From assembly GCF_007754155.1 (NCBI RefSeq), contig NZ_CP037423.1, positions 3,100,001 to 3,164,000 on the forward strand: 64,000 nt of DNA, read 5' to 3'. This stretch comes from Stieleria neptunia (GTDB lineage: Bacteria; Planctomycetota; Planctomycetia; Pirellulales; Pirellulaceae). A program made the position numbers and the translations under genes. A model generated the notes under the pieces. It searched no databases and was not told where the DNA came from. It worked only from the letters and a program-made list of their open reading frames with translations. Of the stretch, positions 20,857 to 29,949 are shown piece after piece (within the stretch, counting starts at the first letter, position 1; every line of letters starts with the position of its first letter).

Positions 20857-22155
20857 TTACGCCTCGGTCGGTCGAAGGGAATCAAGAAAGCGAAAAGAGC
20901 TCCATTCGTCTTTGAGCACACGCTTCATCTGACGTTCCAGCGCTTCGACGGTCGACTTGGTCTTCGCAAGTGACTTCGCATCGATCAGATTTCGATCGAA
21001 CAAGAAATCGCCAAAATACTCCACTGCGATCAGTGTTGCAGGAGCTTTAAATCGATCCAGTGACATGAACCCCAGCATCGAGGCGAGATGTGCTTCGAAC
21101 TCCGTCTTTGGCACGCCCCGAAAATAGTCGCGCATCACAAGCTTCTCTCGACTGAACGTTTCTAAGACCAGATCACTCAAAACGTCTGCCGGCGACAATG
21201 CGATTGACTGCTGTGTGTTCAGCCAGCCGGCGAATTCGTAGGCGAGCAGCATGCGATTGCGAATCGATTTTTGAGTATCGCCCGACAGCTGCTTTTCTGT
21301 CCAGTCTCTTGTGCTCTGGCCAGACACGCAGCCGACGATCTCGCGGCGGACGGTGACAAACTCTTTGTCCTGGCTCAGGTCAAACTCTTGAAGAGCGGTC
21401 TCCATCATGCGAATGGACTCGTCGTTCACCCCTGCCTGGATACACTCACGCAGGTGTTTAATGAAAATGACGTGCAGGATTTTTTCCACCGCCCAAGGCA
21501 TCAATTGGGTTGCGTCCATGCAGCGATATCCGGCCAGGACCAGTGATTCTGCGGCGGCTTCCAGATTTGCCAACCGCAACATGGTGACCGTCCCGTAGAA
21601 CGCTTCACCCGTTTCCGTCATTTCATCGGCGTCCTGGGCGACGGCGGTTTCCGCGCTCGTCGTGTCGTCAATCGACAGGTAGTGCGTGATGCGACTTCTT
21701 AGGAACCACAGCAACCCCTGCCGATACAACTCGCGATGGCTTTCCGCCAAGTGTTCCAACAGATCGACGTACTGGGCTGGATCAGCCCCCGTCTCCGCTT
21801 CATACACCGTCTCGGGAAAGAGAGCTTCACGCCATTCTTGATCCAGGTCCTCTTCTGACGCGGCTCGGACCATCTCAATGCGCTGATTCCCCTTCGCTGC
21901 CGAATAACGATCGAACCATTTGGCGATCTCAGGATTTTTGTCGGCATCGGCATCGGCATCGACATCCGGGGAAACCGCAGATTGGCCGAAATCGAACTCG
22001 CCAGACAACGAGGAGAATGAGTGGGCGGGGTCTACCGCCAAATCCTGATTCGCCTGAAACCTTGCCCGCGCTTTTTCACGTTTCTTTTTCGCGGCCGCAC
22101 GTCGTTTTCGCTCGCGTTTGAGTTGCGCCTTCCGTGTGTTTTTGTTCTTCGCCAT
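20857..22155 (-). CDS. Conserved-looking hypothetical protein
   Basis: Unrecognised protein of 432 residues. The first ~35 residues are almost all Lys and Arg (KAQLKRERKRRAAAKKKREKAR), perhaps a nucleic-acid-binding or localisation tail. An acidic linker with repeated DAD (DVDADADADK) follows. The rest (80-432) is predicted mostly helical, with many Leu, Ala and Glu. It contains no recognisable catalytic motif. Length, codon use and a clean ATG support a real gene. It is divergent from the toxin gene at 22442. Confidence 0.65.
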   Translation of the reverse strand: MAKNKNTRKAQLKRERKRRAAAKKKREKARARFQANQDLAVDPAHSFSSLSGEFDFGQSAVSPDVDADADADKNPEIAKWFDRYSAAKGNQRIEMVRAASEEDLDQEWREALFPETVYEAETGADPAQYVDLLEHLAESHRELYRQGLLWFLRSRITHYLSIDDTTSAETAVAQDADEMTETGEAFYGTVTMLRLANLEAAAESLVLAGYRCMDATQLMPWAVEKILHVIFIKHLRECIQAGVNDESIRMMETALQEFDLSQDKEFVTVRREIVGCVSGQSTRDWTEKQLSGDTQKSIRNRMLLAYEFAGWLNTQQSIALSPADVLSDLVLETFSREKLVMRDYFRGVPKTEFEAHLASMLGFMSLDRFKAPATLIAVEYFGDFLFDRNLIDAKSLAKTKSTVEALERQMKRVLKDEWSSFRFLDSLRPTEA

Positions 22156-22441
22156 GCCAAGTCTTCAAAAGTCATACGTTCGTTTTCTGGTTGGCAGTTT
22201 AACAAGACGTAACGGCAAAAGCACCCGATCGGATGACGAATCAATCGCTCGAGCAGCAAAAAGGAGCGTTCGTCAGTACGGATCATTCACCACCCGTCGA
22301 TCGTTCGGCCGAACGCCCGGCGAAACGTCAAACCGCCCACGAAAGCAAGTCGGAAAGGCTTCCGGCTACGACGCGGCGAAGTGGATTTCCCAAACTTGGT
22401 AAACTGCCGTTTGCAACCTCGGATTCGGGCGTTTTGTCGGA

Positions 22442-23500
22442 GTGAATCGCCGAATGGAACCAGAAATCGAAATTTCAAAAATGCAAACCGCAGGGATCGA
22501 AAAAGGACATCTCGCTGACCGCGGCGGTGTCTCCGCCGATGAGACACCATCTCGCATTCTGTTGGAGTATTCGAGCGTTGATGGGGTCAACAAGGCCGAC
22601 GTCACGTACTGCTACGATCCAGGCGAATTGGTTCACTGCGTTGACGGAAACGTTGTACCCGTCGCGAATGTTCCAGTCGGTGCACAAATTTTCCTGGAAG
22701 ATGGTGGCACGGCCGTCGTAACGGCATCCACTGAGATCCCCTGGGAACCCTACGCCCCGGAGCTTCCCCCCAGGGTCATCGGGACCGTTCGCTACACGGG
22801 TGTTTTTCAGCGAATCGATTTTGGCGTCGTTGGAGGGGCCGCCGTTGGGACAACACCGGAACACGCGTTCTGGTCCATCGACCGCTCTTCGTGGGAACCC
22901 ATTTCCAGCTTCACGCTCGGCGAAGCATTGCTGACGGCCGATGGCAAGGCGGCCAGACTCGAATGGATTTCCGCTCCCTACATGGCGCAGTGCGAACTTC
23001 GAAATATCGAAGTCGAACAGGTCCATCGATACCAAGTCGGACACACACCGACCGGCGGTCTCTGGACTCACAACGGGATGGAGAACGGATGCCAAGTTCC
23101 GAGGGCAAAAACGAGTCTTGGAATCGACGATGCTTTGAGAGAAAAGCGGATTCGTGAAATCAGCCCCAACACTCGCGTGATCAAAGCGGCACCCGATGCC
23201 GAGCACCACATTTTTCTCCAGCATCTAAGAAAGCGGTTCAAGGATGACTACGGAATTGACGTCGACGATTATGTCGTGGATGTCGATGACCTGACCCATC
23301 AGGCTTTGCACGCTGGACGAGGTCCTCTTGGCATAAAGGCTGGGTGGTGGGAGCAAGAATTGATGGCTTATATTCGAGACGCTGAAACGATCAAGGGAAG
23401 CAAATTGGATCAAGCAGAACTCTTGCAAATCGCTGAAGATATTCTGTCTCGCTTCGATCTTCCCGGTCTTTCCCAGGCACATCGGTACTCCAAGGCATAG
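22442..23500 (+). CDS. Polymorphic toxin: Hint domain plus HNH-like C-terminal nuclease
   Basis: Protein of 352 residues. The Hint self-splicing/self-cleaving domain runs from about 50 to 212. It starts at YCYDPGEL (nucleophile Cys), has TTPEHAFWS with the conserved His, and ends VHRYQVG...GLWTHNG, equal to the usual GLWVHN boundary. The C-terminal module (225-352) has EHHIFLQHLRKRF, THQALH and WWEQELMAY, the pattern of DUF2380/SitA-type HHxFPQ nucleases. No secretion domain is present, so delivery is unknown. GTG at 22442 or ATG at 22454 may be the start. An immunity-like gene begins two bases after the stop. Confidence 0.78.
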   Translation: MNRRMEPEIEISKMQTAGIEKGHLADRGGVSADETPSRILLEYSSVDGVNKADVTYCYDPGELVHCVDGNVVPVANVPVGAQIFLEDGGTAVVTASTEIPWEPYAPELPPRVIGTVRYTGVFQRIDFGVVGGAAVGTTPEHAFWSIDRSSWEPISSFTLGEALLTADGKAARLEWISAPYMAQCELRNIEVEQVHRYQVGHTPTGGLWTHNGMENGCQVPRAKTSLGIDDALREKRIREISPNTRVIKAAPDAEHHIFLQHLRKRFKDDYGIDVDDYVVDVDDLTHQALHAGRGPLGIKAGWWEQELMAYIRDAETIKGSKLDQAELLQIAEDILSRFDLPGLSQAHRYSKA

Positions 23501-23502
23501 CA

Positions 23503-23985
23503 ATGTCAGAATCATCTACACATCCCTGGTCCGACAGTTGGCCGGAGAACGTGCGAACCGCATCCAAGACACTCGGATTCTCGTCAATCATCGCCCTGTT
23601 GCGATCGATGGAAGCGGTGCCTTACGCAACGGTTGCTGAAAAAATTGGTGGCATTCCTCCGATTCAAATAATTGCATTAGCGTTCGAAGAAGCAAAACGC
23701 AGTGACAGCCTTGAATGGGTTATCCGCGACTGTCTATGCCGAAATATTGTCGAAAAATGTAGAGCGGGCTGGGACTGTGGCGACAACAGTCGATCGAACC
23801 GAACGAGGGCAGTTGGGGCCTGGGTGACTGAAGTGAGCCGTACGGGACAAAATCCCGAATTGCGTGAACGATTGCTTTCGATGGCGAAACAGCTGCTAGA
23901 AAGCGATGTTGACGCATCGTGGATACCCAAAAGCAACTCTGACCCCGTGCTTGAAAAACTCTTCGAGCAGCTTGAGTTGGGTTGA
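23503..23985 (+). CDS. Candidate immunity protein for the 22442 toxin
   Basis: Protein of 160 residues without signal peptide or membrane segments, predicted helical. It starts two bases after the toxin stop, the standard arrangement of a toxin-immunity pair. No family is recognised. The role is inferred entirely from position and size. Confidence 0.55.
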   Translation: MSESSTHPWSDSWPENVRTASKTLGFSSIIALLRSMEAVPYATVAEKIGGIPPIQIIALAFEEAKRSDSLEWVIRDCLCRNIVEKCRAGWDCGDNSRSNRTRAVGAWVTEVSRTGQNPELRERLLSMAKQLLESDVDASWIPKSNSDPVLEKLFEQLELG

Positions 23986-24009
23986 CGGCAGAAACACGCT
24001 AACCCTTCC

Positions 24010-24228
24010 AATTGGTGCCATCAGCGAGGGATTGCAAATTGCAAAATGAACATTGCAAATTGGCTATTGATGAGCGAATGGAACATGCCACTTCGGGATT
24101 TTGTGTTACGACTTCGATTGTCATCGGAGATGTTCCCCGGCTTCGGCATCGCGTGATCCCCAATTTGCACTTTGAAATGATCAATTTGCAATTTGCAATC
24201 ACCTGATCTTCAATTGGTGCCACCCACC
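24010..24228. repeat. 219-bp dispersed element, copy 2
   Basis: Second copy of the element at 20479, same orientation, differing at only a few positions. It sits exactly between the two facing toxin-immunity cassettes. Both copies are followed by the phrase cacccacc, and a similar phrase recurs at 24242 and near 24328. Confidence 0.8.
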
Positions 24229-24353
24229 GTCCTTCCAAACGTTGCCACCCACCAAAGTCGCGCGGCAACGACCGGCGATCGTCTTTGCTATCAATTCAGC
24301 CGTTGAGTAACTCCAACTGCATTAGGTGGGTGGCACCGATTATCTAACGCCGA

Positions 24354-24917
24354 TCAGACCTCGACGAACGCGACGCCGGAAAGCGAAGCGTGCTGCAGTC
24401 TTTCGGCGAGGTCCTGGCGCAAAATGATTGCAGATCGGTAGTTTGAGACTCGACAGATCGTTGGCGTCGTCAGCTTGCTCTTGTCGACGACCAAACGCGT
24501 CACGACCTGGATGTCACCGGCTTTTCGTCGCGTGAACCTGTCAGTCTTTTCATGGTAGATGATTGACGATTGCTCACGATCGATGCAATCCACCGATGAC
24601 AAAATATTCGCGACAAACATCTCGCCGCCGTTCGAGCAGACTGCATCGATCAACTGAATATCCGAAGCCGCGTCTTGCCTGAGGATTTCAGCCGTGCTCG
24701 GCGAGACGACCATCACATCGAAGGCTGTCAAATAGATGTCGGCAAGCACCCCATCCCGCTCCAGTTCGATTTGAAGGGGATTGGCCAAGTCCAAGGGACT
24801 GCCTGCACTGAGGTCCCAAATGTTGAATTCTGGAATCCCCTGGTCGACGGGGACTTTTAGCAACGCTTCTCCTTGGTCACCCTCCCGCAGTGTCAACTGG
24901 TACCATTTTCCTGTCAT
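24354..24917 (-). CDS. Candidate immunity protein (Imm11/DUF1629-like)
   Basis: Protein of 187 residues beginning nine bases after the stop of the 24927-26006 toxin on the same strand, as expected of its immunity gene. The pattern of short strands and the segment VMVVSPSTAEILRQDAASDIQLIDAVC resemble DUF1629 (Imm11) proteins, which typically neutralise HNH/AHH-type toxins. This family call is from memory of the pattern and is moderate only. Confidence 0.55.
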   Translation of the reverse strand: MTGKWYQLTLREGDQGEALLKVPVDQGIPEFNIWDLSAGSPLDLANPLQIELERDGVLADIYLTAFDVMVVSPSTAEILRQDAASDIQLIDAVCSNGGEMFVANILSSVDCIDREQSSIIYHEKTDRFTRRKAGDIQVVTRLVVDKSKLTTPTICRVSNYRSAIILRQDLAERLQHASLSGVAFVEV

Positions 24918-24926
24918 CGGTTTAAT

Positions 24927-26006
24927 CTATAACCTTCGTGCTAAACTGCGAGCCAAACGTGCCTCTTCGAGTGATGAAGCCGATCTCAAGATGCCACTGA
25001 GGGCGGTTGATTCATCAAGAAGCTGACGGCGAATAATCAACAATTCGCGTTGCAATAGTCGCTTGTAACGTTGGGAATTTGGATTCACGCCTCTCACGAC
25101 ATCTTTTAGCCGCTCAAGAATGACGTAGTTGTAGAAACCATGTCCGCCTTTGTGCCCAGGTATCATAACCTTGTTGATCGGGTCGTCGAGGCTGATTCGC
25201 GCGGGATCGAAGACCTCTTTGAACAACCGCCCCCAAAATTCACTTTTGTTCGTTGCGATGTGGTGATTGTCGACATTTGTTGCACCGGCTCCTTTTGCCG
25301 TTTTGATTTGAACGTTTCCTGAATCGACGAGGTCGTCCAGAATGGCGGACGACTTGTTTCGAGGGACCGTCTTCGCCTTCGGGACTTGGCACCCGTTGCC
25401 CATCCCATTGTGAGTCCAAAGACCGCCTTCCGGTGCTTCCCCCACCTGGTACCGGTGCACTTCTTCAACTTCGATGTTCCGAAGTTCGCAATCCGCGAAG
25501 TAGGGTTTTGAAATCCACTGCAAGCGTGCGACGGTCCCGCCGCCGGTGAGCAACGCTTCGCCGAGTTGGAAGCTCGCAATCGGTTCCCACGAGTTTCGGT
25601 CGATGGACCAGAAAGCGTGCTCGGGAGTGGTTCCGACCGAACCGCCGCCGAATACGCCAAAGTCAATTCGTTGAAAGTAGCCAGTGAATTTGACCGTCCC
25701 TACGATTCGTGGCGGTTGCTCGGGATCATACGGTTCCCAGGGGACGTCCTCGGTGTGCGTGATTTCCGCCGTTGCGCCATCTTCAAGACAGATGCGGTCC
25801 CCGGGCGCGAGAGACGTTGCGGCAACGGCGGTGCCTCCGGCCAGGACGATCCGCTCGTCGGGCTCGTAGCAGTAGCTGATCTCGGCACGCGACCCGTTTC
25901 CGATCGAAACGTAGTGCAACACGATCCGGGTGTGCGATCCCGATGGCTCCCTCGTGAAGGCACCATCCGGTTCGGTGCGTCGCGTTTTCCAAGGTGCGGT
26001 GTTCAT
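24927..26006 (-). CDS. Polymorphic toxin: Hint domain plus AHH-like C-terminal nuclease
   Basis: Protein of 359 residues. Residues ~25-205 are a Hint domain very like the one in the 22442 toxin (YCYEPDER, TTPEHAFWSIDRNSWEPI, VHRYQVGEAPEGGLWTHNGM). Similarity stops just after GNGCQVPKAKT. The C-terminal part is different: NVDNHHIATNKSEFW, INKVMIPGHKGGHGFYNYV, matching AHH/HNH-type nucleases (HH...N...H..GH..Y). Start ATG at 26006. The gene faces the first cassette across the 219-bp element. Confidence 0.78.
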   Translation of the reverse strand: MNTAPWKTRRTEPDGAFTREPSGSHTRIVLHYVSIGNGSRAEISYCYEPDERIVLAGGTAVAATSLAPGDRICLEDGATAEITHTEDVPWEPYDPEQPPRIVGTVKFTGYFQRIDFGVFGGGSVGTTPEHAFWSIDRNSWEPIASFQLGEALLTGGGTVARLQWISKPYFADCELRNIEVEEVHRYQVGEAPEGGLWTHNGMGNGCQVPKAKTVPRNKSSAILDDLVDSGNVQIKTAKGAGATNVDNHHIATNKSEFWGRLFKEVFDPARISLDDPINKVMIPGHKGGHGFYNYVILERLKDVVRGVNPNSQRYKRLLQRELLIIRRQLLDESTALSGILRSASSLEEARLARSLARRL

Positions 26007-26172
26007 GGTGAATGCGGATGCGGAGATCGGCAGGCAAAGCGCACGAAAAACCTCGGTGATGCCTCATCAAGGTGCGACAGCCCTGCGTCTGGTGGCGGCC
26101 ACTTCCCCCGCAGTCTACATGATCGGGTCGGGCCGATTGGCATTCCCGGCTTCGCGACCGCTGGAGTAAAGT

Positions 26173-26290
26173 TCAGGCGGCTTCGAGCAACTGATCCCAG
26201 AGTCGCTCACTTGGCTCGACGGCCGAGCAAAAATCTTCAAGAAATGCGAACCCGCCGGCCTTGCAGGTGTCAAATTGGCAGGTTAAGTTC
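26173..26290 (-). pseudogene. Short orphan reading-frame end, possible gene remnant
   Basis: A minus-strand frame encodes a Cys-containing C-terminus (TCQFDTCKAGGFAFLEDF, WDQLLEAA then stop) with no start codon, running toward the tRNA gene. It looks like the end of a broken protein gene, perhaps transposase-related. The rest of the 26007-26314 gap shows nothing else. Low confidence. Confidence 0.2.
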
Positions 26291-26314
26291 TTCCCAAACC
26301 GTCCACGACGGCCC

Positions 26315-26388
26315 GGGCGATTGGCTCAGTTGGTTAGAGCGCTGCTTTCACACGGCAGAGGTCACTGGTTCGAATCCAGTATCGCCCA
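26315..26388 (+). tRNA. tRNA-Val (anticodon CAC)
   Basis: Full cloverleaf. The acceptor stem GGGCGAT pairs with ATCGCCC, the D-loop reads GCTCAGTTGGTTAGAGC, and the anticodon loop TTCACAC gives CAC. The T-arm is ACTGG-TTCGAAT-CCAGT. The discriminator is A and CCA is not encoded. A tyrosine recombinase gene starts 74 bases downstream, so this gene is the probable integration site of the island. Confidence 0.95.
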
Positions 26389-26462
26389 CTTGTCTTTTCT
26401 GCATTTCTTGCAAGCCTTGCTCCTGAAGATACCCTTTTCGGTACCCTTTTCAGGAGCGAACG

Positions 26463-27464
26463 ATGCCACGCCAGCCCAAGCCGTACTACCGCAAAGCCCA
26501 AAAGCGGTGGGTCTGCACCATCGACGGTCAGCGCGTCACCCTCGGCGAAGACAAGAAGCAAGCCTTCGAAAAGTACCACGCCCTGATGCTCGATCGGCAA
26601 TCAGTCCGTGCCGAACTCTGCACCGTCTACGAACTCACCCAGTGCTACCTCGATTGGGTCCAGGACAACCGCAAAAAGGTCACCTACGACAAACACAAGC
26701 ACTATCTCAAGAGCTTCATCGAGTCGATCGGAAAAACGATGAAGCCGTGCGCGCTCAAACCGCACCACCTCACGACCTGGACGAACAAAGACAGCTGGAG
26801 CTCCACCAGCCGAAACGACGCGATGACCATCGTTCAACGGATGCTCAATTGGTCAGTCGATCAAGGCTACCTGTCCGCGAGCCCGCTTCCCCGCATAAAG
26901 AAGCCCAAAGCCAAGCGTCGTGAAATCGTCTACACGCCAGAGCAGTGGAAGCAGATCAAATCCCACGCCATCGGCCCGCTCATCCCCCTCCTCGATTTCC
27001 TCTGGGCAACCGGCTGCCGCCCCAAAGAGGCACGCACTCTCGAATCCCGCCACGTCCACGACGATCTCGTCATCTTCCCACCGGACGAATCCAAAGGCGA
27101 AACCGATTCCCGCGTCATCTTCATGACACCGGAGGCGCAAGCCATCATCAAGCCCCTGCTTTCCGAACGCCCCACCGGTCCGCTCTTTTTAAACTCGCAA
27201 GGCAATCCCTGGACCAAGGACTCGATCAAATGCCGCCTGACGCGGATCACCGAAAAGGTCGGCTTCCGAGTCATCGCCTACGGAGCCCGCCACAGCTACG
27301 CCACCAACGCCCTGATCCGCAGCGTCGACACCGTCTCCCTATCGCACCTCATGGGCCACAAAGACACCCGAATGATCAACAACTACGCCCACCTCGCCCA
27401 AAACGTCGACTTTCTTCGAAAGCAAGCAAAAAATGCGTCCGGCATTTCCGCTACCCGTTCGTAG
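26463..27464 (+). CDS. Tyrosine recombinase/integrase
   Basis: Phage-type integrase of 333 residues. The N-terminal arm-binding and core-binding (SAM-like) domains cover about 1-155. The catalytic domain has TGCRPKEA (first Arg), YGARHSYAT (second Arg; the usual HxxR is YxxR), HLMGHKD (His) and NNYAHL (nucleophile Tyr). The position right after tRNA-Val, in the same direction, is typical of an island integrase using the tRNA 3' end as attB. No second copy of the tRNA 3' end was found in the window, so the other end of the island probably lies beyond 64000. Confidence 0.93.
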   Translation: MPRQPKPYYRKAQKRWVCTIDGQRVTLGEDKKQAFEKYHALMLDRQSVRAELCTVYELTQCYLDWVQDNRKKVTYDKHKHYLKSFIESIGKTMKPCALKPHHLTTWTNKDSWSSTSRNDAMTIVQRMLNWSVDQGYLSASPLPRIKKPKAKRREIVYTPEQWKQIKSHAIGPLIPLLDFLWATGCRPKEARTLESRHVHDDLVIFPPDESKGETDSRVIFMTPEAQAIIKPLLSERPTGPLFLNSQGNPWTKDSIKCRLTRITEKVGFRVIAYGARHSYATNALIRSVDTVSLSHLMGHKDTRMINNYAHLAQNVDFLRKQAKNASGISATRS

Positions 27465-27624
27465 CCCCAGATTTGGGATGGCTTCCGACCGAGCGTACTG
27501 AGTCGGCCGATTGGATACACCGGCGTCGGCCGCCGGGGCATCGAAATCGACCTGCAGCTCCCCAAAGAGAGTCCGCGAACCTTTTCTACTCCGAGATCGC
27601 TTGCCGGTTGTGGAACCTGCATGA

Positions 27625-27900
27625 ATTCGGTGCGTTGTTACCAAACGACGCAAACTGAAGCGACATCGTTTCCGTGTCGGCGAGTTCGGTCCGATCCGTG
27701 CGAAGCAGCCCGGAAAGTTTGCCCGCATCAAACTGCTCACGATCGCCCAAGCCAGCCGAGCCACACGATTGATCGAAGAAGAGAACGAATGCCGCGGCGC
27801 GAGTAAACCACGCCGCTTTCCCGCACGCCCGTTCATGAAACCTGCCCTCATCGCCAACCGAGCACGCCTGCCGAAGTCTTGGCGTGACTCGGTGAAATAG
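27625..27900 (+). pseudogene. Prophage remnant, HK97 gp10-like neck protein fragment
   Basis: Open frame without start encoding an Arg/Lys-rich segment and the ending RPFMKPALIANRARLPKSW. This resembles C-termini of HK97-gp10-type head-tail proteins (the RPF-x-PAL pattern). The following scrap at 27940 is a tail-tube-like fragment, which is the gene order found in tailed phages. The call is from pattern only. Confidence 0.35.
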
Positions 27901-27939
27901 TCTCTCAACCACGGATGGAATCGAAAGATGTCAGCATAA

Positions 27940-28068
27940 GTGAAACTCGGTCTCGATGACGTCCTGGCGATCGACGGTGCCGAGATCAAGAACGTCAAAG
28001 ACCTGACCGTCAATTCTCGAAAAGGCCGCCCTGCTGACGCAGTCAATTTGTGTTGGTATCATTCCTGA
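27940..28068 (+). pseudogene. Prophage remnant, tail-tube-like fragment
   Basis: A 42-residue frame from GTG (KLGLDDVLAIDGAEIKNVKDL) resembles the N-terminus of a family of small phage tail proteins (FKLGLDA...W..IGNVKDLTLNL). It ends after 42 residues, well short of the ~130-140 expected. Together with 27625-27900 it suggests the island once carried, or inserted next to, a tailed prophage. Confidence 0.35.
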
Positions 28069-28115
28069 CGGACAAACGCGATTCACCTTCCTACCATTGG
28101 TGAGGACAGAGCACA

Positions 28116-29948
28116 TTGAAGGAATCTGGGCACTATTCGATTGCTGGCTTCTTTTTTCAGCAACTTGCCGCAGCCAGTGATGCCTTAAAGCTCTACTTCA
28201 ACGACGACAGCAACACGGACCCGGTAGCGGTATTCGTGCTTGAAAAGCACGGCCAAGATGGTGTCGTCAGGCCGGTTCGTGGAAATACGGGAAGAACCAA
28301 GCTGATTCAATACAAGTACTCAAGTGTGGGTGCCAAGATTGAGCCAAGCGATCTACGAGATATACTGGATGCGTTTCTCCGAAGCGTGAACGCATCAGGT
28401 GGCGAAACCAAAGACTTCGAGTACTGTTTAACGACGAATCGCGAACGCGACGACGAAGCGAATCGGTGGTTCGCCGAATCGAAGTCGCCCAAAGCTTTCA
28501 AGGAGTTTTTGCACAAGAACTTAGACGCAGATTCCGCGAAGAAATATAAATTCACAGTTCTGTATCCAATATTCAGCAACTTGACATTTGAACCTTGCGA
28601 TCTTGCGTCGTGCAAGAAAGAGATCGCCCAGATTGCTGACCGGCATGGTATGCATGACCATGAAGTGGAAATTGGTATCAATGCGATCGTTGGCTTCCTT
28701 GATAGCGTCGCGAAATCGCCTGGTGAACGCGAAGTTACTCGACAATTGTTGATTAAGAATCTGTTGGGCCGCAACGATCCTACGAGCCTTACGGAAGACC
28801 GCTCCCATGGTGTTCAACAAGCTGCAGTTGAGCAGTTTAAGGACTTTGAGACGGACCTAGCAATTACAACTGATCGCGAGATATTTCGCGAGATCGCAGA
28901 CGCGGCGAGCATGCAACCGTTTGTCCTAGTGCGAGGCGAAGGCGGATGTGGGAAGTCCGTTGCGATGAGTGGAGCGGCAATGGCAAACCTCGCGTCCCGT
29001 GGACTCCCGCCGGGCTTCGCACTCATCGTGAAGGCTTCCGAGCTTAGTGGCACGAGCATTCAAAGAGCGGTCGCGGAATGGCGCCACCAAGTTGAAAATC
29101 CAGACCAGAATTCATGGAGACGTTCAGTATCGAGATTGGAGCGAGCGTGTCCTGGTCGCCCTTGCCTCGCAGTCTATGTAGACGGTGTCGACGAACGGAA
29201 TGGACTGCAAGGGCTACCGCCTGAGGCTCGTAGCTTCTTGACCCAATTGATATTCGACGCATGCAAGGAATATAGTCAGTCGGGTGTCGCTCAGTTTAGC
29301 GTGGTCATTTCATGCCGGAACCAAGACGACCTGCGTGGGCTCAGCGGAGGTGGGTTCGGGTTTCCATTTACGCCAACCCCATTCGTGTTAAAGGACTTTA
29401 CACCGAAGGAAATACTCAGCTTGTTGAACGAACTGCGTTTTAACGAAACCGTGACGAAACGCATTCGGAGTCACCTCAGCCTTCGTCATGGAAATCCTAA
29501 GAACACGAGTCCATCCTCCGATCGTCCAATTGATCCGACCCGAATGAATATCATTCATCATCCAGTCCTTTGGCGATGCTTCGCTAACTTAACAAATGAA
29601 GAGAAGCACGATTTCCTAGACGGTGGATACGATGCGCTCTCGAAGTTAGCGAGCACCTACATTCAGTGGTTCTACGCAAAAGTTGAGAAGCGTGTTGGCA
29701 ATCTGGTCTTGAATGCTGCTCAAATCGCTTTGACCAAAAGCGCGCAAAGGTTTGTAGACGATCCAGAACGAGATGGATTTCGGAAGGAAGACTGGCTTGA
29801 TCCTTGCGTTGAGGCGGGTTGTCCAGAGATAAGCCAAGATAAGGTATTCCAGGAAGCCATTTCAGCTGGCGTGATTGATGCGAATCAACAAACCTGGAAA
29901 TGGAAGCGACCGTGGCTATGCGAATTCTTAGCGAAAGGAGTGACCTGA
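28116..29948 (+). CDS. STAND NTPase with N-terminal Cap4-like nuclease domain
   Basis: Protein of 610 residues. Residues ~5-110 look like a DUF4297/Cap4-type PD-(D/E)XK nuclease: an opening GHYSIAGFFFQQL, then E43 and D48 (LEKHGQDGV), then QYK at 65-67. The NTPase has Walker A GEGGCGKS (274-281) and Walker B LAVYVDGVDE (351-360), with a sensor-like VVISCRNQDDLRG near 387. The C-terminus is helical. In Avs and related STAND defence proteins a nuclease effector is switched on through the NTPase by a repeat sensor. Here the sensor appears to be on the next gene, one base downstream. Start is TTG at 28116 with TGAGGA upstream. Confidence 0.75.
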   Translation: MKESGHYSIAGFFFQQLAAASDALKLYFNDDSNTDPVAVFVLEKHGQDGVVRPVRGNTGRTKLIQYKYSSVGAKIEPSDLRDILDAFLRSVNASGGETKDFEYCLTTNRERDDEANRWFAESKSPKAFKEFLHKNLDADSAKKYKFTVLYPIFSNLTFEPCDLASCKKEIAQIADRHGMHDHEVEIGINAIVGFLDSVAKSPGEREVTRQLLIKNLLGRNDPTSLTEDRSHGVQQAAVEQFKDFETDLAITTDREIFREIADAASMQPFVLVRGEGGCGKSVAMSGAAMANLASRGLPPGFALIVKASELSGTSIQRAVAEWRHQVENPDQNSWRRSVSRLERACPGRPCLAVYVDGVDERNGLQGLPPEARSFLTQLIFDACKEYSQSGVAQFSVVISCRNQDDLRGLSGGGFGFPFTPTPFVLKDFTPKEILSLLNELRFNETVTKRIRSHLSLRHGNPKNTSPSSDRPIDPTRMNIIHHPVLWRCFANLTNEEKHDFLDGGYDALSKLASTYIQWFYAKVEKRVGNLVLNAAQIALTKSAQRFVDDPERDGFRKEDWLDPCVEAGCPEISQDKVFQEAISAGVIDANQQTWKWKRPWLCEFLAKGVT

Positions 29949-29949
29949 A

